From Archilochus colubris (taxonomy: Eukaryota > Chordata > Aves > Apodiformes > Trochilidae): a stretch of DNA of 64,000 nucleotides. The position numbers were made by a program, and so were the translations under genes. How positions within the stretch are numbered: position 1 is the first letter of the stretch; every line of letters begins with the position of its first letter. The notes beneath the pieces were generated by a model. It had not been told where the DNA came from. It was given only the letters and a program-made list of their open reading frames with translations, and did not search any database. Positions 10,251 through 21,488 of the stretch are shown one piece after another. The stretch covers positions 41,798,305 through 41,862,304 of the forward strand of contig CM041115.1 of NCBI GenBank assembly GCA_023079485.1, read 5' to 3'.

Positions 10251-11520
10251 CGTCCCCATCTGCTCTGATACTGGTTTAGAGCTCTCTGAATGAGCGCTGC
10301 TAAGTGTTGCCTTAGAATCCAATTTCTCTGCAAGAGAAGCTTTTTCCATCCATTGCCAGCAGGCCTGGTGTCTTCCAGATCAAGCTGTGGTCATTGAACC
10401 CAAAATCTTGCCATGAGCTGGAGCCAAGGACAGATCTGCTGGCTGAAGTCCTATTTAAACTTATCTTCAAGATTTCTGTTTTGTTAAGCAAAAAGTAGTT
10501 TTGTTAGGATCAACTCTAAATTCTCAGGCTTTTTCACTCATTTATACTTCCACTGAAGTTAATGAGAAACCATGCCATTAGCAGAACATTCCTGTCAGTA
10601 GTTCCAAGGTATCATTAATTTTGGACCTGTACAGAGTAATATCTGACTTCTGAATCCAGTGAAAAGACTGCGTATTACAATTCCAGTGCAGTGTAGGTGT
10701 TTAAGACTCAGTTTTCTTAACAGGTCATGAACAGCCCTAACTCGCTGGTTTGTTTTGTATTTGAAATGTCAGTAAAATATTCAGCACAAGCTTTCTTTTT
10801 TCTGTTCATGGTTTTTCAAAGCATCTATTCATTATGTTATGAACTTCAATATCAGTATTCAGGACCAACACTGTATTTCACAAATAGACTTTTTGAAAGA
10901 ATTAGTGGAAGATTTTACTGGTAGGCTTTGGAGGCTGTGTTTTTTGTTTTGGTTTGGTTTGTTTTGTTTTCCTGTCTTGTGTTCTGTTGTGTTGGGATTT
11001 TTTTGGGTTTTTTTGTTCGTTTGTTTGTTTGTGTCTGATATGTAATGTGTGCACAGTCTCAAATGGTTGGCAAAAATTATCCTAGTAATGGAATATGTGC
11101 TTTACACGGCAACAGGTATTTTAGGGAAAAAATCACCTGTAGTTTTTAAAATAGGTTTATGTTTTGCCAATGCAGACTTCTAAAGAAGATCCAGTTTATT
11201 GTGTGCAATATGTTTCACAGTAGCAATTTTGAAGCAAACTCTTCTAATCAGATCAGATGTGTGGCATTTGTACTCTTTAGAGGGAAGTGCAATAGGGGCC
11301 ACCAAGTAGCATTTGTACTCCTGAATGAACTTGATGCAGGTCAGCCTTGGTGAGCATCCAGGTGTCTCTTCTCAGAGTTGGGAAAATTCTGGTTCAAGTT
11401 CTCTCCTCAAAAGAGAGAAGAGGCAAAGGATGATAGATTGATACTCCCCTTATGCTAGGCCCAGTGGAGTCATTATTCCTATCTCACATTTCCCAAGTAT
11501 AATTCTAGAGACAATGAAAG
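10251..11520. other. Non-coding stretch, possibly more CR1 at its left edge
   Basis: 10251-10440 is somewhat GC-richer and may be the 5' extension of the minus-strand CR1 (ORF1/ORF2 junction), unproven. The remainder is AT-rich, with the T/G tract at 10937-11035 and a 12-bp motif (gcatttgtactc) repeated near 11262 and 11310. No gene is seen. Confidence 0.5.
10937..11035 (+). repeat. T/G-rich low-complexity tract
   Basis: About 100 bp made almost only of T and G: irregular TTTTG/TTTGG units at the left and a short perfect (GTTT)n run near the right end. An open frame across it is an artefact (Phe/Leu/Val/Cys-rich). Confidence 0.9.
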
Positions 11521-11960
11521 AAGGCCAAGTGTTGGGTACTACACTTGGGTCAACAACCCTATGCAACACTACAGGCTTTGAGAAGAGTGGCTGGAAAGCT
11601 GCCTGGAGGAAAAGGCCCTGAGATTGCTAATCAACAACCAGATGAATATGAGCCAGCAGCGTGCCCAGCTGGCCAAGAAAGCCAATGGCATCCTGGATTG
11701 TACAGGGAATAGCGTGGCCAGCAGGATTACAGAAGTAACTGTCCACCCGTTCTCAGCACAGGAGAGGCTGCACCCAGGGTATTGTGTTCAGTTTTGATCC
11801 CATCACTACAAGAAAGACATTGAGCTGCTGGAGCAAGTCTAGAGAAGGACAGTCAAGCAGGTGAATGGTCTGGAGAACAGCTCATACAAGCATCAGCTGA
11901 GGGAACTGGGATTGCTTAGTCTGGAGAAGAGGAGGCTGAGAGGAGACCTTAGGGCTCTCT
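11521..11960 (+). pseudogene. CR1 ORF2 remnant: reverse transcriptase C-terminus
   Basis: Coding part of the truncated CR1: residues for NMSQQRAQLAKKANGILDC and the KKDIELLEQV-type block can be read with interruptions, for example a TAG directly after 'gagcaagtc' near 11840. It corresponds to the last quarter of ORF2, downstream of the catalytic FADD, so it never had activity after insertion. Confidence 0.7.
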
Positions 11961-12275
11961 CCAACTACCTGAAAGGAGGCTGGAGTGATGCAGGGGTTTA
12001 TATCTTCTCCTAAGTCATAAGCATCAGGACAAAAGGTAACGGACTCAAGTTACACCGTTTAGGTTCAGATTAGAATTTTGATCAGATAGTAGAAGTTTTA
12101 GATCAGATAATAGAATAAGCTTCTTCACTGCAATGGTTATTAAAGAATGGAATATACTGCACAGCATTCTGGCTTTATCACCATCCCTGGTGGTGTTTAA
12201 AAGATATGTAGATGCAGTGGTTGTCACTGGGCTTGATAGAGTTATGTTAACGGTTGGATGCAATGATCTATGAGT
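11521..12275 (+). mobile_element. CR1 LINE 3' half, 5'-truncated
   Basis: Sense CR1 starting at the 'aagtgttgggtactacacttgggtcaacaac' segment of RT and running through 'ggctggaaagctgcctggagg' (about 11590), 'aatatgagccagcagcgtgcc' (about 11645), 'aagaaagacattgagctgctgg' (about 11810) and 'ctggagaagaggaggctgagaggag' (about 11920) to 'gtggtgtttaaaagatatgtagatg' (about 12190). It ends around 'atgcaatgatcta' (12260-12270), just short of the octamer tail, which is lost or eroded. The RT C-terminal coding part has stops. A local duplication at 12076-12115 disrupts the 3' UTR. Confidence 0.93.
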
Positions 12276-13441
12276 TTGTATGAGTATGCAGACATCAATT
12301 ACATTTGTTGTATTTGGAGTTTTCTTGAAGGCATTGCTACTAACGACCCTGGGTAGGAGGGGGTAATTTAAGAGCTGACAAGTCAAAACATAACATTGAG
12401 AAATATGATGGACTGCACAGGAGTTGCTTGGGATTTCTTGAGGACTGGGAAGTAAACTGGGTAATTCTATACACTCTTGACTCATTTTAGATATTCATAT
12501 AAATCACAGAGGAAGACAACTGCAGAAACTGGAGTTTTAGCTTACTGTGAGGTGCCATATGGAGTTGAGAGTGAGATGAAAAGTCTGCTCAGGAGATGAT
12601 AGTGAGCTGTGCCAACAGATTGTATATTGGCACTGTATAACAAGTTGTTATGCAATATAATTTCTAGATATTAATTAACACAACTGTAATTTTTATATTT
12701 ACAAACTATTCTGTGACTTTCTAATATTCCACATTCTGTGGAATTATTTCTTTAATAAAATTAGAACATTGTAAAAAAATTAAGACATTTCATGTTTTCT
12801 TTTCTTTATAAATCATTTTAAAGGAAATTCTGTGATGAAGAGAGAGATTGGGATTCAGGCCCTGCCTGCTAGATATCAATCTCATAGTGTATTTTCCATC
12901 CGACTATTGTATGGTTCTGTGATTTCCACTTGCCTGATAATCCTGTGCTACAATCAGCAGCATTTTGTGATTTATATATTAGCTTTTGGTAAAGGCTGTG
13001 TTAGTGAACATGTATGATGCCATATTTTCATCAGTAAATCTCAGCAATTTACTGAGACTGTCATGAACAAAGAACCATCCAATAAAGTTTTGTCTTTAGT
13101 TACCTCATACTGATCAAAAGAGCTCATGGATTAGATGGAGAGAAACACCAGCTTCTTCATTTCAGGTAGTGGTGTTATATATGATTCACAGATTCCTTGC
13201 TCTTCAAGCAGTGTCACCTCAAAAGCTAAGTGGTTCTGCAGCATCATCTTTGGGACTTTAAACTGTAAATTTACTTCTCACCTATTTAGTTCAACTGGCC
13301 AAAAGGTGCTCATGACAAACTGATACTATTTTAGGATAGGGGGCTTGAAATTTCCCCATCAGAGAATTATTGGTTGTATTACACACAGTACTATTAAAAA
13401 TCATAGTAGGTTTTATCTTACTTACTGCAAGGCTCACCATT

Positions 13442-13456
13442 AAAAAAAAAAAAAAA
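13442..13456 (+). repeat. A15 homopolymer
   Basis: Fifteen consecutive A followed by 'gaga'. No upstream gene-like sequence suggests a retrocopy tail. Confidence 0.9.
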
Positions 13457-16078
13457 GAGAATCCAGACAATAATACAATAATATAAGAGTGATGTTTACA
13501 AGCTATTTTCCATTCACTCCATACAATGATCACAAACCTCCTGGCAATCTAGCATCACAATACTGAATAAAAATGGAAACTTTATACAACAGTATCAAAA
13601 TTAGAACAACTAGAATTCACATTTTGAGATTATGTTTCACTATCTTCCAATTAATACAGTGGCCACCATTGGTTACAATGCATATATGTATTTTTCTTTT
13701 GTTAGAAGATCCACTCTAAATTTGTCCCACTGTTTCATTATGCATCCTAAAGGGTACAAGAGGTATACAATTTCTCTTCCTTTAATTACTACAGTGTCTC
13801 ATTTCAACCACTGCACCTGTTGTCACTTACTGCCTGACAAGGGAGAGGAGTTGAGGTTTCAGTCCCCAGTCAACAGGTCTGTGTGCTCTGGAGTCCACTG
13901 TGGTCCCTCATCCCTGTCACATGTGGCAAGACAATCTGGGTAAGGCTTTCACTGAGGTTACATCTAAACCTAAACTTTTGCCCCAAATCTGGGATTTGTC
14001 ATGTGGTGTGGATTAAGCCAATCAAACACACAGAGCTGAGATCCTGCTTTTTCCAGCATTGCAAAATGCTGGGTACTAGGTGTTAATTCCACAAATCTAG
14101 CACTTTAACTTATGTAACACCAGATGCTACAGACAATGAACTAATAATTATAGGTACTCTGACACCATTGACCCTGATCCAGAGAATTAATCTCTTTCAT
14201 AAGGATAAACATACACATAGTACAAAAGGTTGAATTTTCCTTTTTTTTCTTTATTTATTCTTTTACCTGTGTATCTTACAAAAAGTATATATGTTTCTTT
14301 AAAAATCAGAGAGTGAGGAATCCTCTTCTGTCATAGAAAGTACTCTTAAATGATAAAATGCCATGGTGCAATTAGAATACCAGAAGCTGGCATTTATTTG
14401 GAGAAATTTTGGATACTCCATCAGTTTTATAGGCTGTATATTGACCCACCTTTATTTTCTGTGGAGTCTGAAATAGACAATTCTTTCCTGAAGAGATCAA
14501 ACAGGGGCGAAAATAGGACATCCTAGTTCACAAATATGAGTCTGTCAGGCTTTTTTTCTTGTTGTTTTCCAGAAGCCAACTAAAAGTTATCACAGGCTTT
14601 TAGTATCACAGCCTCTTAACCATATGAAAAAGTTAGCTTTTTATTGTCACAAAACAGAACTAACAATAGCTTTTTCCTACAAACAACATACTTTCTGACA
14701 AAAGACATACCTGAAATACTTTATATTCTTTAAAGACAATCATATATCTTTTTAGCTCGTGTTTGCATTAAAAATGACACAGAAATATTTTTCCTATGAA
14801 AAAGAAGATCAAGTAGGAAGTTATCTCATGCCACATTGCCACCAGAACTGTTGCATATTAAATGAAAGGTCTTCTCATGTACTTTTTTAACAATGGCATC
14901 AAGAGGCAATATTGTCAACTACCCAATTCCAGGATGCCTAAAAATCTTGTCTTTTTCAGAAAGATAATACATTTATCACTTGAACCTCTGTTGCCATAAC
15001 AGTATGGCATTAAAATTTCATGGAAAAGGATTTGACATCTCTTCCCAGCTCTCAAAAATGGTTCATGAAAAAAGATCATTACTGCCATACCTTATACAGC
15101 AGCTGTTGAAGGAGATCTTGACAGTGAACAAGGGAACAGTGCATGACCTCTCTCTTTCTGTTTGAGGAAAAATATACCATTTCACTCAAAGCTAAGTATT
15201 GTTAGGAAAGAAAGATGACAGGAAAGGGTTAGATGTATAAAATTACTGATAGAAGAAGCAGAGGTGAGGATAGCATTCTTGGTTATTTTTATGAGTACCC
15301 ACAATCTTAGTAGACATGAACTTTACATCTCCTCCAAGGTCAAATATATGCAAGGACTATATACAGTTTTGTTAAAAGTATGTGTGAGACTATAAGAAGA
15401 CAGTCAAGTGATACAACTAGAAATTTTTCATATACTGTTACTCAAATTTTATTTTTTGGTAGTTAATAATGCATAAAACATTTTTTTCTTAGCAATGCTT
15501 TGTTAGATGGCCTAAATGAGAATGGCTCTTCAAAACTATTTGAAATAATATGAATCTGTTTATCACATCAAAATTATTTCTCTGATAACTTATGAAAGAA
15601 TGTTTACAGAAAACTTTTTTGTAATACTCTTCACCCTTTTGGTACAAAGCACTTAAGAAGATAATCACAGAAGAAGAAAAAAAGGAAAAGAAAATGCATT
15701 AATTCAAAATCAGTTGCTTGATAAATCTCTTTAGAAGTGAGGTAGTCAGTGTTCTAATATGGACTTTATAAGATTGTGCTGCCATTTGAAATTTGTTAAT
15801 ATTTGAGCATAGCATAAATTGGTTTAGCACAAAAGTTGTTCCTGTCCCCTTCAGGCACTCTGGGGATGAACATTTTGAGCCAAATCTACTTTGGTTGATG
15901 GAATAAATTACACTGAAATATAATATATATCATCAATTTATCTTAATTATCAAGACGGATGCTATACAGAAAATACTTCGAGTTATCTGCCCTGAAGGAC
16001 AAAAATATTTTTTTTAACACTATTTTCCCTTAGTGACTCTGCAGTTCAGTGTGTGTTGTCGTGATTTTTTTTTATATA

Positions 16079-16132
16079 TTCTGTTAGAATTCTGTTGAAT
16101 TCTGTAAGAATTCTGTTAGAATACTAACAGAA
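16079..16132 (+). repeat. Four-copy TTCTGTTAGAA tandem ending in a hairpin
   Basis: Four consecutive 10-11 bp units (ttctgttagaa, ttctgttgaa, ttctgtaagaa, ttctgttagaa) run from 16079 to 16121. The last one is the left arm of a perfect 9-bp inverted repeat: TTCTGTTAG (16111-16119), loop AATA, CTAACAGAA (16124-16132). Confidence 0.9.
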
Positions 16133-18893
16133 ATTTTCCTCGTAGATTTTCTCCAAGGAGTTATGGAATCTCTTTTCAGATAATATATAAATACTTCTTT
16201 GGAAATAAACTAATAACAAGATTCCTACCACAAGAAATTAATAAATTTAACTGGCCAATATTTGACCCTAAATATGGAAGGGCTTTTATACTACCTTGAA
16301 GGCATATGTAGAAAAGTGTTGCGTTGCTCAGCATTTCCAGTATTTTTTATCAGATGTGAAAAAATATAATACTTATATGTCTTCCATAATAATAATAAAA
16401 ACTCAGTTGTGAGAAGCTGGCTGAAATTAATGCTTTTTTTTTTTTTCATGTGAAACACATGTTCATTGAGGAAAACAATGTGTTTTTTTTAAAACTGTAT
16501 TCCTTGAAGAAAAGGTAGACATACATATGCATTGAGCCAGAAACCACCAAAGTGGCCACTTCTATTTATCAGACTAATATCTCCATAAAATGGCATTTCA
16601 TTTCAGATTTCAGATTTACTACTCTGTATGCTGAAGTGGCTTGATAATGGAGTTTTGATAAACCATATATGCAACCATTGATATTGAATTTACCTACAAA
16701 TTCTCTGTATTTAATGGAGTTGTGATAAATCTCACTGAAATACCATTTTACATTAAATTCAGAGCTTGTACATCTTCAAGTATAACACCAGTTTATTTTC
16801 TTATTATGTTCTTAGGGAGTGCTTTAGAATTCTCTGAAAATTCAACTCAAAGTCAATATTACTCCTTCTTTCTTTCCTCCAATTCTTAAGCTGAAATATG
16901 CACACATTCCAACTGTATCTAGTTTATCATGTGCCTAAGACGAAGAAAAATTATTTTTAAAATACGTTGCTAACACATACTATATGCATATTATTTAATA
17001 TACTTTGTTCAAGAAACAATAAAGGGATAGAAAAGCAAGAATTAAGATTGTACCCTTTAAGTCAAGTGTGGACCTGAACACTCATTCCCACTGATTCAGA
17101 ATTTATATTTAAGAGAAAACAATCTGTTCTGAATATACAGCCTTTTTTTTTTCCTTCGGTTATTTCTGTTTGCTGCAGACACTCTGTCATTTTCTAGGTC
17201 ATACAGAAATATTCTATTTTTGTCTCTGAAAGTTTGAGTGGACCTAGGCTGAAGTTACTTTATGCTCTTTAAAGGCTGCTTTGCTGTCTCCTGGGGTTTC
17301 TGGGATATAAAGACAGTGTTGCAGCTATTCATCTCAATGCCTGTTGTGTTTGTAGGCAAAGACCTGTTAGAATTGGTGTGAGAACTCATCTACAGTAGAT
17401 TAAAGTCATAAGAGCGAGTCTTTAAGTACAGTTTTCAATATCGCTTCCTTTTATCATAAATAAAATGATCATCTGGTTTACAAATATACACAACAGTGTC
17501 TATTAACTGAGGCCTCAATTTCAGTTTCCTTTGAAAAGATCTTGTTGCTTTTGTCTTAAGTGTTAATTGAAGGAGGCCTTAGGGCAGTAAAAAGCAAAAT
17601 AATAACACTTCGGGCCATCTGAGAAAAATGAATTAAAATCAGTTATGTTTAACAGATTCTGTCATGTGCAATGGTAATATTCCTTTTGGCATCCTTGAGA
17701 GGAGCAAGCTTAACATGCAATTTTTTTAATGTTATTTTTGCTTATCGCTATTCAGTATTCCTACCTGGCTTTTAGTATGCAGCAAAGTCTAAACCTGGAG
17801 TAAAATAAAGCAAGACAAACCCCAACACTTCTGTGGTGTAATACAAAGAAATGTAGAAGCCCTGTATGGATGGCTGTAAGAATACAATACAATTAAACTC
17901 AACTTTCTTTTAACAGATGCACTTAGTAAAAATGCAGTAACAAAATTTTAAACACCTATAATATCTTTTATTGATTTGGTTTGTCTATTGAAAATATGTA
18001 AGAATTTGTCTTAGGGAGAGGGTAAGTATTTTTATGCAACAGATTGTATAAGTCTTAGCTTAAACATTTTAAAATATGAACAAAAATGCAGAAATTCAGA
18101 AAACTTTCAATGTATCCTCACTAGTGGAAGACAGTTATAGATTGGAGCTATGTGTCACAAATACTGTAAAAAAGGAATCCTGTTGAAAAAACAGAATTTT
18201 TTGCTGAACTTTTTAAATATTTATGCTTGTAAGAGCAACAGTTATGAAAAAAAAGACTCATAAAAAGCTATTTTATTTATGGTTTTTAAAATTTTTTAGC
18301 TATTTTTTCCTGCACTGATAATTGTACATTTTTCTTCCATGTCTGACAAGGAAGCAAGCAAATAACAATGATGTAGGGGCCCTGCACCTAATATAAATAT
18401 ATACATTTAAATATATAAATTTATATTTCCGTAATGTGCTGCAGGAAAGAATATGGGAAGAGGAATTAACTTTTATCAAATAAGGTCAATTTATTTTCCA
18501 ATTTTCATTACAAAACTTAGGTGGGTTCTTAAAACTTCTAGTGACAGGAGGAACAAAGCCAATTGTTAACCTTGGACTCAATATTTTCCTGAAAAGTCTT
18601 TTAGTACTTTAACAGTATAGACTAAATTCCAACGATTACTTGCAGCTACACAGTATTTCTTAGTTCTCTTAGTACAAACTGAGTTGCTCAATGCACAACT
18701 ACAGAAAAAAATGCAAATATTGTTCAGAACTGTATGATTAAACACAAAGTAGTAAAGCTCATGTCTGCCCAACAACTACTTACCTGACCTGTTGAGAAAT
18801 CTTGTATATTTTCTGTACACTATTAAAATAGAATTTTATTTTATTTATGTCCAGGTATATTTCAGAGAATGTAAGCAGTATTTTGGAGTTACT

Positions 18894-18957
18894 GTTTGGT
18901 TGGTTGGTTGCTTGCTTGCTTGGTGGGCTTTTTTGTGGTTTTGTGTTGTGTATGTGT
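18894..18957 (+). repeat. T/G-rich tract with (TTGG)n and (TTGC)n
   Basis: A short (GGTT)3-4 run followed by (GCTT)3, then irregular T/G sequence. Typical slippage-derived low-complexity DNA. Confidence 0.9.
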
Positions 18958-20180
18958 AAAATAATAGATTTGCTATAAATTGGATCTTTTGAAGTAATTG
19001 TAATGATCTTGCCAAATGTAACCTCTTAGGAGAAATGTTTGAAATATATCTTTACTTTGCACTGAGTAAACAGAATTTTTCCTGAGATATAAGTAAATTG
19101 GAAATCTTACTATGTCAAACCTCTATATAGTCTGCTAATAGTGTTGTCATGGTTTTCAGGAAATGGCACAAAGAAATACGTTGCATTTTATTCTGCCAAG
19201 ATAAATAGAATAAATTTTTGTGCTCCAAAGATTGAACTTTCATGAAGGTCATGAAACATGGTTATTTGTTCTTTGGCATTAAGATGTAAAGGGTGAAAAA
19301 GACAGCATTAAATGTTTCACAGATTATTTTATCTGTTATAATCCTGAAGTAGTGAGATGAGAGCATAATGACAACCTAACACATGCAGTAAAAAGTAAAC
19401 ATGGTGCAAGTGTAGTAACTTGAAGTAATTAAACAGAGATCCTCAAAAGTAAGTTGGTTTTGTTTTAATCATGTGATAATAGAAGGCTTTTCAGAAAGCT
19501 TTTTTTTTCCCTGTTGCCTAGAGAACAAACAACTATGGAAATGCTAATGATGTTCTCTCATTTCCATTTTTGACATATCATTTGTATAAGAAGTTCCTTA
19601 AATAGTTTAGAAATGTACACTGGTGTACAATTAGCTGAGATTAAAAAGTGAGCTTAAATGTAACTCCTTGAACTTAAGTTTGGTGGAAAATTGAATGTGT
19701 TTTATTGTATTGCATTTTATATTAAAGACTAAAATAATCAAACATGACATCAGTGATAACTGAATTAGAGAGGGGTTTTATATACTGTTCTGGGGTAATT
19801 GGTAACAAAATTGATCCTTGTGAATCTAACTTCAGTGTCTGACTTTTGTAGAACTTTTATCTTACATCATGATACTAAGTTTCTTCAGGTAGCAGTGACT
19901 TAGGTCAAGCAGCATTTTGCTGGAACAGCTCCTATTCATGTCATAAGAGCTAGAGTAAACAAAAAGGATGAAACTTTTCTATTTCTACACCCATTTCCTT
20001 AGCAGGCTGAGTAAGATTTTAATTTACTTTAAAAAATGTTGTTGAATGAGTCTTTAAATATTGAAAAATTATACATCTCTTAATTACCTAAATATTACAT
20101 TTGAATGTAATGATACCAGCAAACAGTAAACAATATGTACCCCAGCTTGCACAGGCTGTTTCTACTTCTGGAAGTGAATT

Positions 20181-20241
20181 AAAAAAAAAAAACAAAAAAA
20201 CAAAAAAAGCGCTTTTTTTTAATACAGACTTTTTTGCTTTT
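20181..20241. repeat. A-rich tract joined to T-rich tract through AAAAAAAGCGCTTTTTTT
   Basis: A12 (20181-20192), C, A7, C, A7, then GCGC, T8 and further T-rich sequence. Bases 20202-20219 form a perfect 18-bp self-complementary palindrome centred on GCGC. Confidence 0.9.
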
Positions 20242-20423
20242 TTTGGTAAACCTTTCTGAAAGGGTAATTTATAATCACTAGTTTTGAAGAAGATAGTAGG
20301 AGGAATCTTTTATCATCTAGATAAAATACTTGGCCCTTTCATTCACAAGCTTATGAACAGTATTTCAATGACTACTGTGCAAACAGCACTGCTGAAAAAT
20401 GTACTTAATTAAAAAAATCAATT

Positions 20424-20448
20424 CAGTTTTCTGATATTCAGAAAACTG
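20424..20448. repeat. Perfect 11-bp inverted repeat, 3-nt spacer
   Basis: CAGTTTTCTGA (20424-20434), spacer TAT, TCAGAAAACTG (20438-20448). No poly-T follows to suggest a Pol III unit. Confidence 0.9.
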
Positions 20449-21410
20449 TTTATGTACAAAAGCAAAATGTTAAAGAACTTATTTGACAGAAGCTTGATCT
20501 AAACCAGGCTGGTGGAAATAATTCTCTTTGGTAATGTTTACAACATTTTCCTGAAAAACACTGCAAGGTACATACAAACTGTTCTGTTGCTACGGGATGC
20601 TGTTTAAGTCAGTCTTTGTACTTCTTGCTGGGAAATTATGTGTACTTCAACTTAATGGCAGCTTTTCAAAATTTTGATTTCTATCAAAACTTACAAAAAC
20701 AGTGTTTGCTTTATTTTAGTATTCCTAGGGGCCTGACCTGACGAAAAAAATTCCTTTGATACATTTCTTTATGAATTTTTCACTTAATAAAATGATATAT
20801 TTATTTATAAAAATGCTTCTATGTTCAAAAGCTTAGCTTAAAATTCTTTTTTTCTGCTTTTAAGTTTTTTAAATTTCCATGGAATCTTTCTTTTCAGATA
20901 AGCTGTTAATACCTTTGGGAAGGGAGAGAAGTGAAAATATTTTAAAAGAATGGAAACTTTTTTAATGGAAATTAGCATCCATATGAGTTCACTAACTCTA
21001 TTTAAGTAGTAAAAAAATCCCCAACTGTCTTGTGCACCATGCAGGAAAATGTGATCTCTGTGCTGATCAAGAAGTACATAGGGTTTGACTGGGAAACAGA
21101 TGTTCTTTCTCACTAACATGAGGTTTCAGATGAAAGCAGCTGAGAAGGCAGGTATTTTATTCTCCATTTTACCAAGGTAATTTTTAGTCTTAATTTCCTA
21201 AATGGTTAATTCAGCTATGGTATATATCTTTTCCTGAGATTCAAAGGTGTTATATCCAAGACAGTTGCTATAATAGCAATTATATTAATGTAGTTCTTTC
21301 TATATCTTCAGTGAAAGTATCTTATTTCCTGCGTTCACTGAGATTGGATTTAGTAAGTCCTTCCTCAGCTGTTGTAACACTATAACCACAGCAATTAAAA
21401 TGCAGCTTAC

Positions 21411-21488
21411 TTTTTTTTTTAATTTATTTTTGCTTGGTTGGTGTTTCTTTTTTTCTTGTTTTGTCTTAGTTTTGGTTTGGGCTTTTTC
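21411..21488 (+). repeat. T/G-rich low-complexity tract
   Basis: Begins with T10 then continues as irregular T-rich sequence with TTGG and TTTGG units. Confidence 0.85.

Larger units (their letters stand above)
12276..18893. other. AT-rich non-coding stretch with simple repeats
   Basis: No gene recognised. Contents noted: A15 at 13442-13456; a higher-complexity, somewhat GC-richer block at 13800-14090 with no family match; a T-run near 16434-16446; the 10-11 bp tandem plus hairpin at 16079-16132; and an AT-rich semi-palindromic patch near 18390-18430. Open frames of 60-103 codons (for example 13632-13943 +) have no recognisable motif. Confidence 0.6.

Noticed and set aside
12045..12485. 146-codon minus-strand open frame
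   Set aside because: Runs antisense through the CR1 3' UTR (11521-12275) into AT-rich DNA; no protein motif.
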